The notes under the pieces: generated by a model
Told to the model about the DNA's origin: nothing
The model's input: only the letters and a program-made list of their open reading frames with translations
Database searches by the model: none
Origin: Methanomassiliicoccus sp. UBA6
GTDB taxonomy: Archaea; Thermoplasmatota; Thermoplasmata; Methanomassiliicoccales; Methanomassiliicoccaceae
Length of the DNA stretch: 31,343 bases
Assembly (NCBI GenBank): GCA_002508545.1
Contig: DAVH01000034.1
Location: 6,906 to 38,248, forward strand
Reading direction: 5' to 3'
Part shown: piece by piece, positions 22,892 through 30,343 of the stretch
How the letters are laid out: every line of letters starts with the position of its first letter
How positions within the stretch are numbered: position 1 is the stretch's first letter
Made by a program: the position numbers and the translations under genes

Positions 22892-23662
22892 TTACCACTC
22901 TCCTATCTTCTTGAGGGCGGACTCGGAGAAGACCGCAAGTCTTCCAGCCATTCCGCCGGGAGCGAGCACACCGGCGCTCAGTCCCTCGGTCGATACGATC
23001 TCGACGCCGGGCAGGTTGTTGGCGCCCATGAACACCGGCGCCTCCTTGGCAGAAACGACCACCAGGATGCTCCGGGGGGTCTTGTACTTCCTGCCCCTCA
23101 TCTTGCCGCGGCCCGCGCGGATCTTCTTACCGTCCTTGGCCCTCTCCAGGTCCGAGGACACGCCGATCTTCTCCAGCGCGGACACGACATCGCTGGTGGT
23201 GGCGAGGCTCTCGAAGTCGTCCTCCACGATCACCGGCACGGTCAGACCGTCATCGAACTGGTGCCCTCTCTGCCTGACCATCTCGGGGTCGGACATGGCC
23301 GCCAGCGCGGACAGCTTGGCCTTGAACTTCTCCTTGCGGTTGACCTTCTTGGAGTAGTCCTTCTCCGGCTTGGGCGGGAAGGCCCGGCGGCCGCCAACGT
23401 TGTTGGGGGACTCGGCGGCCTTGCTGCCCTGAGTAAGCCTCTGGACACGGGAGGTACCACGGCCCTTTCCCCACTGGGAAACAGCGTGCCGGACACCCGC
23501 GGTCGGGCTCGGCCCGTAGGGCTGGCGCCGGTTGGCCTGCTCAGCTACAGCGGCGCGGTGAATGATGTCCGGCCGGTAGTCGGAGGCGAAGGCGGCGGGG
23601 AGCTCCACGCTCTTGACGATATCGCCTTTGACAGAGTATATGTTAACATTGTTCTTGGCCAT
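22892..23662 (-). CDS. rpl4: Large ribosomal subunit protein L4 (uL4)
   Basis: The 256-residue archaeal/eukaryotic L4 (L4e) shows VNIYSVKGDIVKSVELPAAF, the rRNA-binding loop GKGRGTSRVQRLTQGSKAAE and FPPKPEKDYSKKVNRKEK, then MRGRKYKTPRSILVVVS. It lines the exit tunnel. In bacteria L4 represses its own operon; no evidence is seen for that here beyond the structured leader upstream of L3. Confidence 0.95.
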   Translation of the reverse strand: MAKNNVNIYSVKGDIVKSVELPAAFASDYRPDIIHRAAVAEQANRRQPYGPSPTAGVRHAVSQWGKGRGTSRVQRLTQGSKAAESPNNVGGRRAFPPKPEKDYSKKVNRKEKFKAKLSALAAMSDPEMVRQRGHQFDDGLTVPVIVEDDFESLATTSDVVSALEKIGVSSDLERAKDGKKIRAGRGKMRGRKYKTPRSILVVVSAKEAPVFMGANNLPGVEIVSTEGLSAGVLAPGGMAGRLAVFSESALKKIGEW

Positions 23663-23667
23663 GTTCT

Positions 23668-24669
23668 TCAGGCCCCCTGCTTGGACTCGGTGGAGACGTA
23701 TACCATGTTGGGCGCCTCCTTGAGCACGGTACCGGCCGGCCTTACGGGGTCCCTGAGGCGTATGAGCCTCTTGGTGGGGCCCGGAACCGAGCCGTGTATG
23801 AGAACGTAGTTGTTCCGAACGTTGCCGTAGTGGACGAACCCGCCCTTGGGGTTGACCTCATCGCCCTTCTCGCCGATCTTGAGGATCCGCTTGTTGAACT
23901 CGGTCCTCTGGTGATAGCCGACCTGTCCGGCCTGGGGAACCTGAGGCCTAACGAACCCGGGCCTCTTGGGCGCGAGGGTTCCGACCATCCTGCGGTGCTT
24001 GGAGTTCTTGTGGGACAGCAGCTTCACGCCCCACCTCTTGACGGCACCCTGGAACCCCTTCCCCTTGGTCACCGCGGACACGTCGATGATGGCGCCGTCC
24101 TTGGCGAACTCGGTAACGGTGATCTCCTTTCCTAGCAATCCCTTCGCATACTCGAGCCTCTGGGCCACCGAGCCGCCGCCCACCCGGGTCTCCATAAGAT
24201 CGGGGACCTTCTTGGGCACGCCGGTGAGCATCTTGGGCTGAGTGTAGGTCAGTACGCGGACATCCTCGATGTCCTTCTTGCTCAGCTCGCTCCAGGCCTT
24301 CTCTACATCCTGGTTCTTGGGGATCGGAAGCCTCCGGGCGAGGTTCTGGTCGAGCCCGCTCGCCCACACCTCGCCAGCGGTCCTAAGACCGTAGCGAGAG
24401 CTCTCGTAGACCCGGACCGCGGCGACCTTCATCGGGGGCACCTCAAGAACAGTGACCGGGATCTGTATCTCCTGACCCGAAGTGAGACTGTTCTTGTTGA
24501 AGTCCACCACGAATGCGTGGGTCATTCCCGCCTTGTACCCGGCGAAGCCCTGCAGCTTAGGGCCTTCGCTGATCTCTGGCCAGGAGTCTAACCTGGGCGT
24601 CTGGCTTACCGCTCGCTTCCTGGGCGAATACGCATGCGAACCTTGTTTTGGACGTCTCTTGTTTGGCAT
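23668..24669 (-). CDS. rpl3: Large ribosomal subunit protein L3 (uL3)
   Basis: The 333-residue archaeal L3 begins PNKRRPKQGSHAYSPRKRA and has GFAGYKAGMTHAFVVDFNKN, VTKGKGFQGAVKRWGVKLLS (about 188-207) and the FVRPQVPQAGQVGYHQRTEF segment close to the peptidyl transferase centre. It is the first gene of the superoperon. GAGGGAGAACC precedes the ATG. Confidence 0.96.
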   Translation of the reverse strand: MPNKRRPKQGSHAYSPRKRAVSQTPRLDSWPEISEGPKLQGFAGYKAGMTHAFVVDFNKNSLTSGQEIQIPVTVLEVPPMKVAAVRVYESSRYGLRTAGEVWASGLDQNLARRLPIPKNQDVEKAWSELSKKDIEDVRVLTYTQPKMLTGVPKKVPDLMETRVGGGSVAQRLEYAKGLLGKEITVTEFAKDGAIIDVSAVTKGKGFQGAVKRWGVKLLSHKNSKHRRMVGTLAPKRPGFVRPQVPQAGQVGYHQRTEFNKRILKIGEKGDEVNPKGGFVHYGNVRNNYVLIHGSVPGPTKRLIRLRDPVRPAGTVLKEAPNMVYVSTESKQGA

Positions 24670-24880
24670 GGTTCTCCCTCTCTTCTCTTGAGAGAATCCA
24701 CTCTCTGTGCTTGCGCCTCTTTCTTACTCGATCGCTCGAGGTCAGCACCTCCGACCGTGACGCGTTATCCACCCTCCGAGAATGGAGTTAGAGGGGAAAT
24801 TGGGTTGCAGAGCATTGCCCATGGCGTCTGGTCGAACGTCCTCAGCGCTTACAGCGTGCCTGTGGCATTAAGGTTGTGAT
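24670..24880 (-). promoter_or_regulatory. Structured 5' leader of the ribosomal superoperon
   Basis: About 185 bases lie between the predicted transcript start (near 24855) and the L3 ATG, with no credible ORF. On the minus strand there are hairpins GAGGT-GCTG-ACCTC (24738-24751), CTCGA-GCGA-TCGAG (24727-24740, GNRA-type loop) and GAGAG-TGGATT-CTCTC just upstream of L3. The first two share three bases and cannot form together. The layout suggests a regulatory leader; this is inferred by eye. Confidence 0.45.
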
Positions 24881-24888
24881 ATTTAAAC
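24879..24888 (-). promoter_or_regulatory. TATA-like box of the ribosomal superoperon
   Basis: The minus strand reads AGGTTTAAATATCAC around this position, a strong archaeal TATA/BRE-like match and the only good one upstream of L3. The transcript start would be near 24855. Confidence 0.6.
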
Positions 24889-25145
24889 CTGCCGTGAGCT
24901 CCGAGCACCCATCTGGCATCGCCCTATTCCAACACGCTGGAACGCTGATGTTTTTACCTGTCCCGTCCATCCTGGCCGGGCTCTCGAGGAAGGTCGCTTG
25001 CTTTCGACGCTACGTGCATGGAACCAATCTGACAATATGAACGATGGGCCATAGTGATCGGCCATTAACCGTTGGACGGGCGGCCCACGCGCCCCCGGAC
25101 ACGATCTTTGTTCCTAGAGGCGTACCGATCTATAATTATTTATTG
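24889..25145. other. Gene-free spacer between the divergent rpl3 and DUF4190 units
   Basis: Together with the leader this makes 515 bases without a gene. It has stop-rich frames and no tRNA-like fold. A small hairpin TTCCA-N6-TGGAA (24927-24942) followed by TTTTT at 24951 is present on the plus strand, but no gene ends there. Nothing else is recognised. Confidence 0.4.
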
Positions 25146-25149
25146 ATAC

Positions 25150-25166
25150 AAATATTATAAATATTC
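25150..25166 (+). promoter_or_regulatory. TATA-like box of the zinc-ribbon/DUF4190 gene
   Basis: AAATATTATAAATATTC is centred about 27 bases before ATG 25185, and no ribosome binding site precedes that ATG. This is a clear leaderless promoter arrangement in an AT-rich island. Confidence 0.6.
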
Positions 25167-25184
25167 CCAGGGCGATTATTAATC

Positions 25185-25568
25185 ATGTATTGTCCGATCT
25201 GTGGGACGGAGGTCCAGGGCGGTAATTTCTGTCCCAAGTGCGGGAGCAACCTTCCTCAGAGCTGGCCGCAGCCATCGGGTGGAATGCCGGCCCCCGCACA
25301 GCACCAAGCGCCCTATCCTGCTTATTACTACCCACAGACGGCATCGAGCCAGACACGTCCGGAGAGGAACTGGGCGATCGCGTCGGTGGTACTCGGCATC
25401 GCCAGCTTCATCGTGTTGCCGATAATCTTCACTCCGGCGGGGGTCATCTTCGGCGCGATCTCGCTGTCCAAGAGGAGCGAAGGGAACACCCTTGCCTACG
25501 TAGGCATAGCCTTGTCTCTCCTAGGGTTCATGGCGTCCATCGTGGTGAACAGCATACTGCTGTCCTAG
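25185..25568 (+). CDS. Zinc-ribbon membrane protein with DUF4190 domain
   Basis: The 127-residue protein starts with a double-knuckle zinc ribbon (CPICG at 3-7, CPKCG at 17-21), followed by a Pro/Gln/Tyr-rich linker (about 25-60). A two-helix DUF4190 domain then spans about 63-125: WAIASVVLGIASFIVLPIIF, GVIFGAISLSKR, LAYVGIALSLLGFMASI. The helical pair should anchor it in the membrane with the ribbon cytosolic. Proteins of this build are common in archaea and actinobacteria; their function is unknown. It is monocistronic and ends in TAG. Confidence 0.85.
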   Translation: MYCPICGTEVQGGNFCPKCGSNLPQSWPQPSGGMPAPAQHQAPYPAYYYPQTASSQTRPERNWAIASVVLGIASFIVLPIIFTPAGVIFGAISLSKRSEGNTLAYVGIALSLLGFMASIVVNSILLS

Positions 25569-25918
25569 GCAGCTCCGATCCTCGACGCCGCAAGCGGCAC
25601 GCGCCACGGTCGACCATGGTAAAGAGATCAACGATCGGGCAGGCATATCCGATTCAAGGCTCCCTGCTCCCAATGGACAGACGGCGGAGCCGGCTCTCAT
25701 CCTGTACGACGAAACCCATCATGACGGACCGTGCTCCTTCCGGAGGCTTTTCATCGACGGCAAGCGCGATCTCATGCTCGCTGGTCGGCCTGATAAGATG
25801 AACCATCAAAGGGACGCCGGCGAGCGCAACAGCGACCGTCGGCGTGCGCCCCCCTCAAGATTTCTCTCAATGGAGGAGCATTATTATCCCCGAGCCCAAT
25901 ATCCTTCGATGTGGGGAA
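25569..25918 (+). other. 350-base spacer with possible decayed coding sequence
   Basis: No intact gene is seen. One plus-strand frame (about 25613-25830) reads protein-like, for example ALILYDETHHDGPCSFRRLF and IDGKRDLMLAGRPDKMN, but has no start codon at its beginning and dissolves into the next gene out of frame. It may be a gene remnant or chance. A TATA-like CATTATTATCC lies near 25879-25889. Confidence 0.25.
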
Positions 25919-26419
25919 ATGTTGAACAACGATCAGCTCAGATTGGTGGCCTTGATCGAGGTCGGGGTCATCGCGGCCTTGCTCATCATCTTAGTGGCCA
26001 AGGGGCCATTGGACTCGGGGTCGGGCAAGGCCATGGACCGCGATCTACGGATCGACTACAGCATAACTGACCACGAGGTGCGCAGCATCGAGAAGGAGCT
26101 GTTCGTGAGGAACATCTCGGGCAGCGAGGTCTTCATGGTCGACGAGAACTGGAGCGCCATAGGGATCTACGTGGAAGCGATGACCGATTCCGATGTTAGC
26201 TGGAACGTCACGTACCCTGGTTTCCCCCAGGGAGCGCTGACGGTCAACGGGACCAGTTTCCCGTTCGATGAGATGACTATGGCGCATATCGAGAGCTCCA
26301 ACGTCAGAGGTGCGGACACGGCGATATATGACAAGCCCTTGGGGAACTGGACCCTGAACTACAATGTTGAGGAAGGTTTCGTCAAGATATCAATCATCAA
26401 AGTGAGGTTCATAGCTTGA
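25919..26419 (+). CDS. Signal-anchored extracytoplasmic protein of unknown function
   Basis: The 166-residue form starts at ATG 25919 (MLNNDQLRLVALIEVGVIAA), since the 25 residues upstream in the longer frame look non-coding. One hydrophobic helix (about 9-28) anchors a polar domain outside the cell, with sequons NISG, NVTY, NGTS and NWTL. No motif is recognised. GGGGAA sits directly before the ATG. Confidence 0.6.
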   Translation: MLNNDQLRLVALIEVGVIAALLIILVAKGPLDSGSGKAMDRDLRIDYSITDHEVRSIEKELFVRNISGSEVFMVDENWSAIGIYVEAMTDSDVSWNVTYPGFPQGALTVNGTSFPFDEMTMAHIESSNVRGADTAIYDKPLGNWTLNYNVEEGFVKISIIKVRFIA

Positions 26420-26507
26420 AGATGGTGCGACGCAGCGGGTGCTGGAGAGTGAGCTGATAATGCCACTGCTCCCTGCTGGACCTCGTGGACGTCAAAATCG
26501 ATGCGGG

Positions 26508-26518
26508 AAAATATAAGT
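26508..26518 (+). promoter_or_regulatory. TATA-like box of the 68-residue gene
   Basis: AAAATATAAG lies about 40 bases before TTG 26555, giving a transcript start near 26540 and a leader of about 15 bases that includes GAGGGAT. Confidence 0.45.
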
Positions 26519-26554
26519 TGTCTCGAAGCATTCTAGGATAATAAGAGGGATGCT

Positions 26555-26761
26555 TTGATCAAACCGCGTGGGAACGATCCGGCCCAGAGGACTCTCCTGA
26601 ACTTCGACGTCGTCGATCCCTTCCGGGCCGCTACCATCGAGGGCTTCAAGGACCAGTTCAAGCGGCTGAACGGCCGCAACCCCTCGGCCGTCGAACTCAG
26701 CACCTACTACCGGCAGCATCCCCACGAGCTTGCCCGCCGCGGGGGCGGGGGAAAGCGGTAG
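26555..26761 (+). CDS. Small basic protein of unknown function (TTG start)
   Basis: The 68-residue protein must use TTG: an in-frame stop lies 21 bases upstream and no ATG or GTG is available near the N terminus. AGAGGGAT stands about five bases before the TTG. The sequence RAATIEGFKDQFKRLNGRNP and ELSTYYRQHPHELARRGG suggests a helical, soluble, basic protein. No family is recognised. It converges with the DUF5611 gene 16 bases downstream. Confidence 0.5.
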   Translation: MIKPRGNDPAQRTLLNFDVVDPFRAATIEGFKDQFKRLNGRNPSAVELSTYYRQHPHELARRGGGGKR

Positions 26762-26777
26762 CCGCCGGCACGAGCCG

Positions 26778-27098
26778 TTAGAGCTTGCCTTCCTTGGCCT
26801 TCTTCTGCAGGCGCTTAGACCGCTCCTTGGCGTTGAAGCCAGTAGCCTTTTCCATGAACTCGTTGTACTTGCGGTTCGACTCCATCATCGCATCGGTGCT
26901 CGCGTTCTTGTCCGAGGTGCTCACCACCGACAGGACGCTCTTGCTCACCAGCTTGACCTCGAACCTCGTCGTGGCCCCGAAGGAGGTCACCAGCGCGCCG
27001 TTCTCTTCCTTCACGTTCCCGAAGATGCTCTTCATCAGGTCCTTCAGACCATCCCCTTCCAGACTGGCACCGTGTCCTTTCTTGATGTCGAATTCCAT
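26778..27098 (-). CDS. DUF5611-like protein
   Basis: The 106-residue protein begins MEFDIKKGHGASLEGDGLKD and ends with a basic helix (FNAKERSKRLQKKAKEGKL). The middle (VTSFGATTRFEVKLVSKSVL, about 37-56) looks like an alternating beta sheet. The pattern matches, from memory, the archaeal family DUF5611; function is unknown. It starts 11 bases after the end of the RaSEA gene, so the two are probably cotranscribed, hinting at a link with tRNA modification. Confidence 0.7.
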   Translation of the reverse strand: MEFDIKKGHGASLEGDGLKDLMKSIFGNVKEENGALVTSFGATTRFEVKLVSKSVLSVVSTSDKNASTDAMMESNRKYNEFMEKATGFNAKERSKRLQKKAKEGKL

Positions 27099-27109
27099 AT
27101 TGGATCCCT

Positions 27110-28108
27110 CTAGTCGAACTCCAGCTCATCCCCCAGGTACCTGGCCACGTCCACGGTGGTTCCCATGGTGTCCTGGAGGTCCATGATGGCGGCCCACTCC
27201 GCGCGGCATCCGCAATCCAGTCCCCCGAGGTCATCGAGGTCCTGGCTGAACGAAAAACGCTGGACCGCATCAAGTATCTTTCTGTCACAGCTATCGCAAT
27301 TGTGGACGCCCCGGGGGGTCCCCCCGCCCGACGGCGAGGACATGATCCGGACCGAGGCCACCTCCCGGCCCTGGCGCAGCACCTCCACCAGGGACCACAG
27401 CCAGGGCGGGCGATAGTTGCCCCGCCTCCACATCGCGTCGACCACGGTGTCCCTCTGGACGTTCACCGGGTTGACGCTGACGCTCTCCGAGAACGGGGCG
27501 GCGAAGTGGATGGAGGCGATAGCGTCCTTGACCGCGGCCCTCTCGGTCATGTACGGGGGCTTGAGCAGCAGGTAGGTACGGAGGGGCAATCCCTTGTCAA
27601 GCAGAACCCCCGCCGCCCTCTTGTAATCCTCAACGGTGAAGCCCTTACGCACGCATCTTCTCAAAACTTCCTCATTGGCGGTCTCCAGCCCTATGGCCAC
27701 GGCCGACCGGGGGTCGATGTCCTTCAGGTTATCGCCGGTGATGAACTCCGGACGGCTCTCGAACAAGATCCTCTCCGCGGCGTCGAACGAGGAGAAGACA
27801 TCCGAGCGCAGGTCGAGGGGGACCTCCTCGGGATCGAGGAAGGAGCCGGAGGTGTAGATCTTCACCATCGCTTCGCCCTGGTACCTCTGCACCGCCTTCT
27901 GAAGCTGATGCCGGAGGTCCTCGGCGGTCACCGCCTTGGAGCTCGCGGTATTGTAGCCGCACATCGTGCAGCCTTTCTGCCAGGACCACCAGCATCCCCG
28001 GGTCCGCAGGATGACGACGAACGCATCGACCTTGCGGCCGTTCACGACGTCCTGCTCCTTCCAGATGCTGACTGGGCTCTGCAGCTCCTCGGCGCTCAAT
28101 CGGGCCAT
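27110..28108 (-). CDS. raSEA: Archaeosine synthase radical SAM subunit RaSEA
   Basis: The 332-residue radical SAM protein has the atypical cluster C39-X7-C47-X2-C50 (in RGCWWSWQKGCTMCGYNTA), SGSFLDPEEVP (about 96-106), AIGLETANEEVLRRCVRKGF and a C-terminal Cys set (CDSCDRKIL, LDCGCRAEW). The CX7CX2C cluster and the C-terminal cysteines match RaSEA, which with ArcS converts preQ0-lysine adducts to archaeosine at tRNA position 15. No ArcS gene is nearby. A TATA-like AAGTAATAATCG lies near 28139-28150. The stop is TAG. Confidence 0.9.
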   Translation of the reverse strand: MARLSAEELQSPVSIWKEQDVVNGRKVDAFVVILRTRGCWWSWQKGCTMCGYNTASSKAVTAEDLRHQLQKAVQRYQGEAMVKIYTSGSFLDPEEVPLDLRSDVFSSFDAAERILFESRPEFITGDNLKDIDPRSAVAIGLETANEEVLRRCVRKGFTVEDYKRAAGVLLDKGLPLRTYLLLKPPYMTERAAVKDAIASIHFAAPFSESVSVNPVNVQRDTVVDAMWRRGNYRPPWLWSLVEVLRQGREVASVRIMSSPSGGGTPRGVHNCDSCDRKILDAVQRFSFSQDLDDLGGLDCGCRAEWAAIMDLQDTMGTTVDVARYLGDELEFD

Positions 28109-28217
28109 GTAATCACGTTCCGGTTGGAGATGGGCTCAACGATTATTACTTTTCCTTTCCTCGGCGACCGCTGACGGAACGACCCTTCAGCCCCGTCCAG
28201 CTTCGCGCCTACCAACC

Positions 28218-28229
28218 CTTTAATATGGT
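28218..28229 (+). promoter_or_regulatory. TATA-like box of the FAD oxidoreductase/MoaD operon
   Basis: CTTTAATATGGT is centred about 36 bases before ATG 28260, so the transcript would carry a leader of about ten bases. Confidence 0.5.
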
Positions 28230-28259
28230 ACGGTCAATCCTGGACAAGAAGGTTAAGGC

Positions 28260-29609
28260 ATGGCCAAGAGGATTATCATCATAGGGTCGGGGGCCGCGGG
28301 GATGACCGCGGCGTCCTCGGCGAGGGCGGCGGACAAGGACGCTGAGATTTCGGTCTTCACCTGTGAGGAGCACATATCCTACTCGCCCTGCGCCATACCG
28401 TTCGTCCTCGAGGGCAGGATAAAGGATTTCGCGTCGATCATCATGCACGATCCCGAGTTCTACCGGCGCGAGCGGAGGATCGATGTCCACACCAAGACCA
28501 AGGTCAGCTCGATGGACGTCGACGGCAAGACGATAACCCTGGCCGACGGTTCATCGCTCCCCTACGACTCCCTGGTCCTAGCGACCGGGGGGACGGTGTT
28601 CGTGCCTCCCATCGAGGGGGCCGGTCTCCCCGGGGTCTTCAAGGTCCGCTTCATCCAGGACGGCATGGACGTCCAGAAAGCGCTCCCCAGCACCAGGTCG
28701 GTGGTGGTCGCCGGCGCCGGGGTCATCGGGCTGGAGATCGCGGTCGCGCTGCGCCATGCCGGTAAGGAGGTCACCGTGGTGGAGATGTTCCCCCAGGTCA
28801 TCCCCCGCATATGCGACACGGACATGGCCCGGGAGGTCCAGGACTACTGTGAACGCCTTGGTATCAAGTTCATCATGAACACTCCCCTCGGCGCCATCAA
28901 GGGCACGGACAAGGTCGAGGCGGTGGTGGCCGGAAAGACCGAGATACCGTGCGAGATGGTCATCATGTCCACCGGCGTAAGGGCCAACCTGGAGCTGCCT
29001 AACGCCATGGGCCTCGAGATCGGGCCGCTGGGAGCGGTCAGGGTGTCCCCGAGCCTTCAGCCCTATCGGAAGGGCCGGCTGGTGAAGGACGTCTACCTGG
29101 CAGGGGACCTCGTGATGTGCCAGAGCGCCGTTGCTCCCGGGCCTACGATGAGCCAGCTGGGGGCGACCGCGGTGAGGCAGGGCCGGGTGGCCGGCCTCAA
29201 CGCCGCCGGCAGGTACGCGACCTTCCCCGCCGTCCTCAGCGCCTGGGTCTCCCAGATCGGGGACCTGCAGATCGGCGGCACCGGGCTGTCCAAGGGGCTC
29301 GCCGAATATTATGGCCTGAAGGTGGTGGAGGGCTATGGGACCGGGCTCACTTGCGCCAGGTACTACCCGGGAGGCAGGAGGCTCCTCGTCAAGCTGCTCG
29401 CCGACCAGGAGACCCACCGCCTGCTGGGCGCCCAGATAGTCGCCGGCAGCGAGGTCACCGGGCGCATCAACTGGCTCACGGCCGCGATCCTGAACGGGGC
29501 GACCGCGGAGGAGTTCGTGAACTCCTACGAGAACGCCTACTGCCCGCCGACCTCGATGGTCAAGGACGCCGTCAACACGGCCGCCGAGGACCTTGTTCAG
29601 AGGCTCTGA
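28260..29609 (+). CDS. FAD/NAD(P)-dependent disulfide reductase-like oxidoreductase (Nox/CoA-disulfide reductase family)
   Basis: The 449-residue protein has an N-terminal FAD Rossmann motif (IIIIGSGAAGMTAA, 5-18), the redox-active Cys44 in SYSPCAIPFV (the Nox/CoADR single-Cys site), an NAD(P) motif (VVVAGAGVIGLEIA, about 147-160), and YLAGDLV for FAD. A dimerisation domain ending ENAYCPPTSMVKDAVN follows. Family members reduce CoA disulfide or polysulfide or act as NADH oxidases; the substrate here is open. The MoaD-like gene begins two bases after its stop, suggesting sulfur chemistry. Confidence 0.88.
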   Translation: MAKRIIIIGSGAAGMTAASSARAADKDAEISVFTCEEHISYSPCAIPFVLEGRIKDFASIIMHDPEFYRRERRIDVHTKTKVSSMDVDGKTITLADGSSLPYDSLVLATGGTVFVPPIEGAGLPGVFKVRFIQDGMDVQKALPSTRSVVVAGAGVIGLEIAVALRHAGKEVTVVEMFPQVIPRICDTDMAREVQDYCERLGIKFIMNTPLGAIKGTDKVEAVVAGKTEIPCEMVIMSTGVRANLELPNAMGLEIGPLGAVRVSPSLQPYRKGRLVKDVYLAGDLVMCQSAVAPGPTMSQLGATAVRQGRVAGLNAAGRYATFPAVLSAWVSQIGDLQIGGTGLSKGLAEYYGLKVVEGYGTGLTCARYYPGGRRLLVKLLADQETHRLLGAQIVAGSEVTGRINWLTAAILNGATAEEFVNSYENAYCPPTSMVKDAVNTAAEDLVQRL

Positions 29610-29610
29610 G

Positions 29611-29895
29611 ATGGTCCTGGTAACGGTCCGCACCTTCGGGCACCTGACCTCGATCATCGGCGGCCATCAGGTCCAGGTCGATTCTCCCGGGACGGCGGTC
29701 GAGGACCTCCTCCGGGAGCTGACGGCCAGGTTCGGCGCCCCCATGCAAAGCTTCCTGTATCCGGGCGGCGGGGAGCTGTCGGACATGCTGTTCGTGCTGG
29801 TCAACGGCAAGAACATCGCCCACATGGACGGGACGAGGACCTCCCTGAAGGACGGGGACGTGGTCTCGATCCTTCCTATTACTGCCGGGGGATAA
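29611..29895 (+). CDS. MoaD/ThiS-like ubiquitin-fold protein (SAMP-like)
   Basis: The 94-residue protein starts at ATG 29611, one base after the upstream stop. It has the beta-grasp fold (VTVRTFGHLTSIIGGHQVQV, VEDLLRELTARFG, LFVLVNGKNIAHMDG, LKDGDVVSILPITAGG) and ends in Gly-Gly. The GG tail is adenylated and thiocarboxylated by an E1-like enzyme, so it may deliver sulfur (molybdopterin or tRNA thiolation) or be attached to proteins as a SAMP. Coupling to the disulfide-reductase gene favours sulfur transfer. The E1 and MoaE genes are not in this window. Confidence 0.85.
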   Translation: MVLVTVRTFGHLTSIIGGHQVQVDSPGTAVEDLLRELTARFGAPMQSFLYPGGGELSDMLFVLVNGKNIAHMDGTRTSLKDGDVVSILPITAGG

Positions 29896-29918
29896 AATAC
29901 CGCTCTATATATCGCGGG

Positions 29919-29932
29919 CGATAATATTATCG
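29919..29932. repeat. 14-base perfect palindrome, possible operator
   Basis: CGATAATATTATCG is a perfect palindrome in the gap after the MoaD-like gene, about 25-40 bases upstream of the TATA-like box (29957-29967) of the next small gene. It could bind a dimeric regulator. No second copy is seen in the window. Confidence 0.4.
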
Positions 29933-29956
29933 GGTGCTTGAAATACTAGTCGTTCC

Positions 29957-29967
29957 AATATTATATC
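29957..29967 (+). promoter_or_regulatory. TATA-like box of the 48-residue gene
   Basis: AATATTATATC lies about 50 bases before ATG 30014; the transcript start would be near 29990, just before the GGGGAGGA ribosome binding site. Confidence 0.5.
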
Positions 29968-30013
29968 GCACTTGGTCTGTCTAGTCTGTCGCGGGGGATG
30001 GGGAGGAATGGAC

Positions 30014-30160
30014 ATGAGAGACTCGGAGATCCTCCAAGCCAAGATGGCGGCCCGCCTGCTGAGCGGACTGAAGGACGAGAGAGACGTTCAACCGTCCCTG
30101 AAGTACCCCGAGCCTGTAGGCAGCAAAGAGCCGATCGTGCCCTCGTCTCAGGGTGCCTAG
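30014..30160 (+). CDS. Small hypothetical protein (48 residues)
   Basis: ATG 30014 is chosen over ATG 30008 because GGGGAGGA ends six bases upstream of it. The product begins MRDSEILQAKMAARLLSGLK, an amphipathic helix, followed by a Pro-rich tail (PSLKYPEPVGSKEP). It has its own TATA-like box and a strong ribosome binding site, so it is probably expressed. It ends in TAG. No family is recognised. Confidence 0.5.
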   Translation: MRDSEILQAKMAARLLSGLKDERDVQPSLKYPEPVGSKEPIVPSSQGA

Positions 30161-30343
30161 ATCGGGCCGCATCGGAAACCACCATGCTGACAAGGCCGTG
30201 CTCCGGCGTGGCCTCGAGCATTCTTTTTCCAGTCCGAAAAAACCGAATCAGGACGCCATCTCTATATCGCTCCCGGTCGATACTTTTCCGCTGACAAGTG
30301 GAGTTTGAACGGGCCGCGTAGCATGATGCTAGGTGGTGATGGG

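Noticed and set aside
24557..24772. 71-codon minus-strand frame covering the L3 leader and start
   Set aside because: It overlaps the L3 N terminus out of frame and lacks a ribosome binding site; the region is better explained as a structured leader.
24927..24955. Hairpin TTCCA-N6-TGGAA followed by TTTTT on the plus strand
   Set aside because: It looks like a terminator, but no plus-strand gene ends upstream; a small RNA cannot be supported without a promoter.
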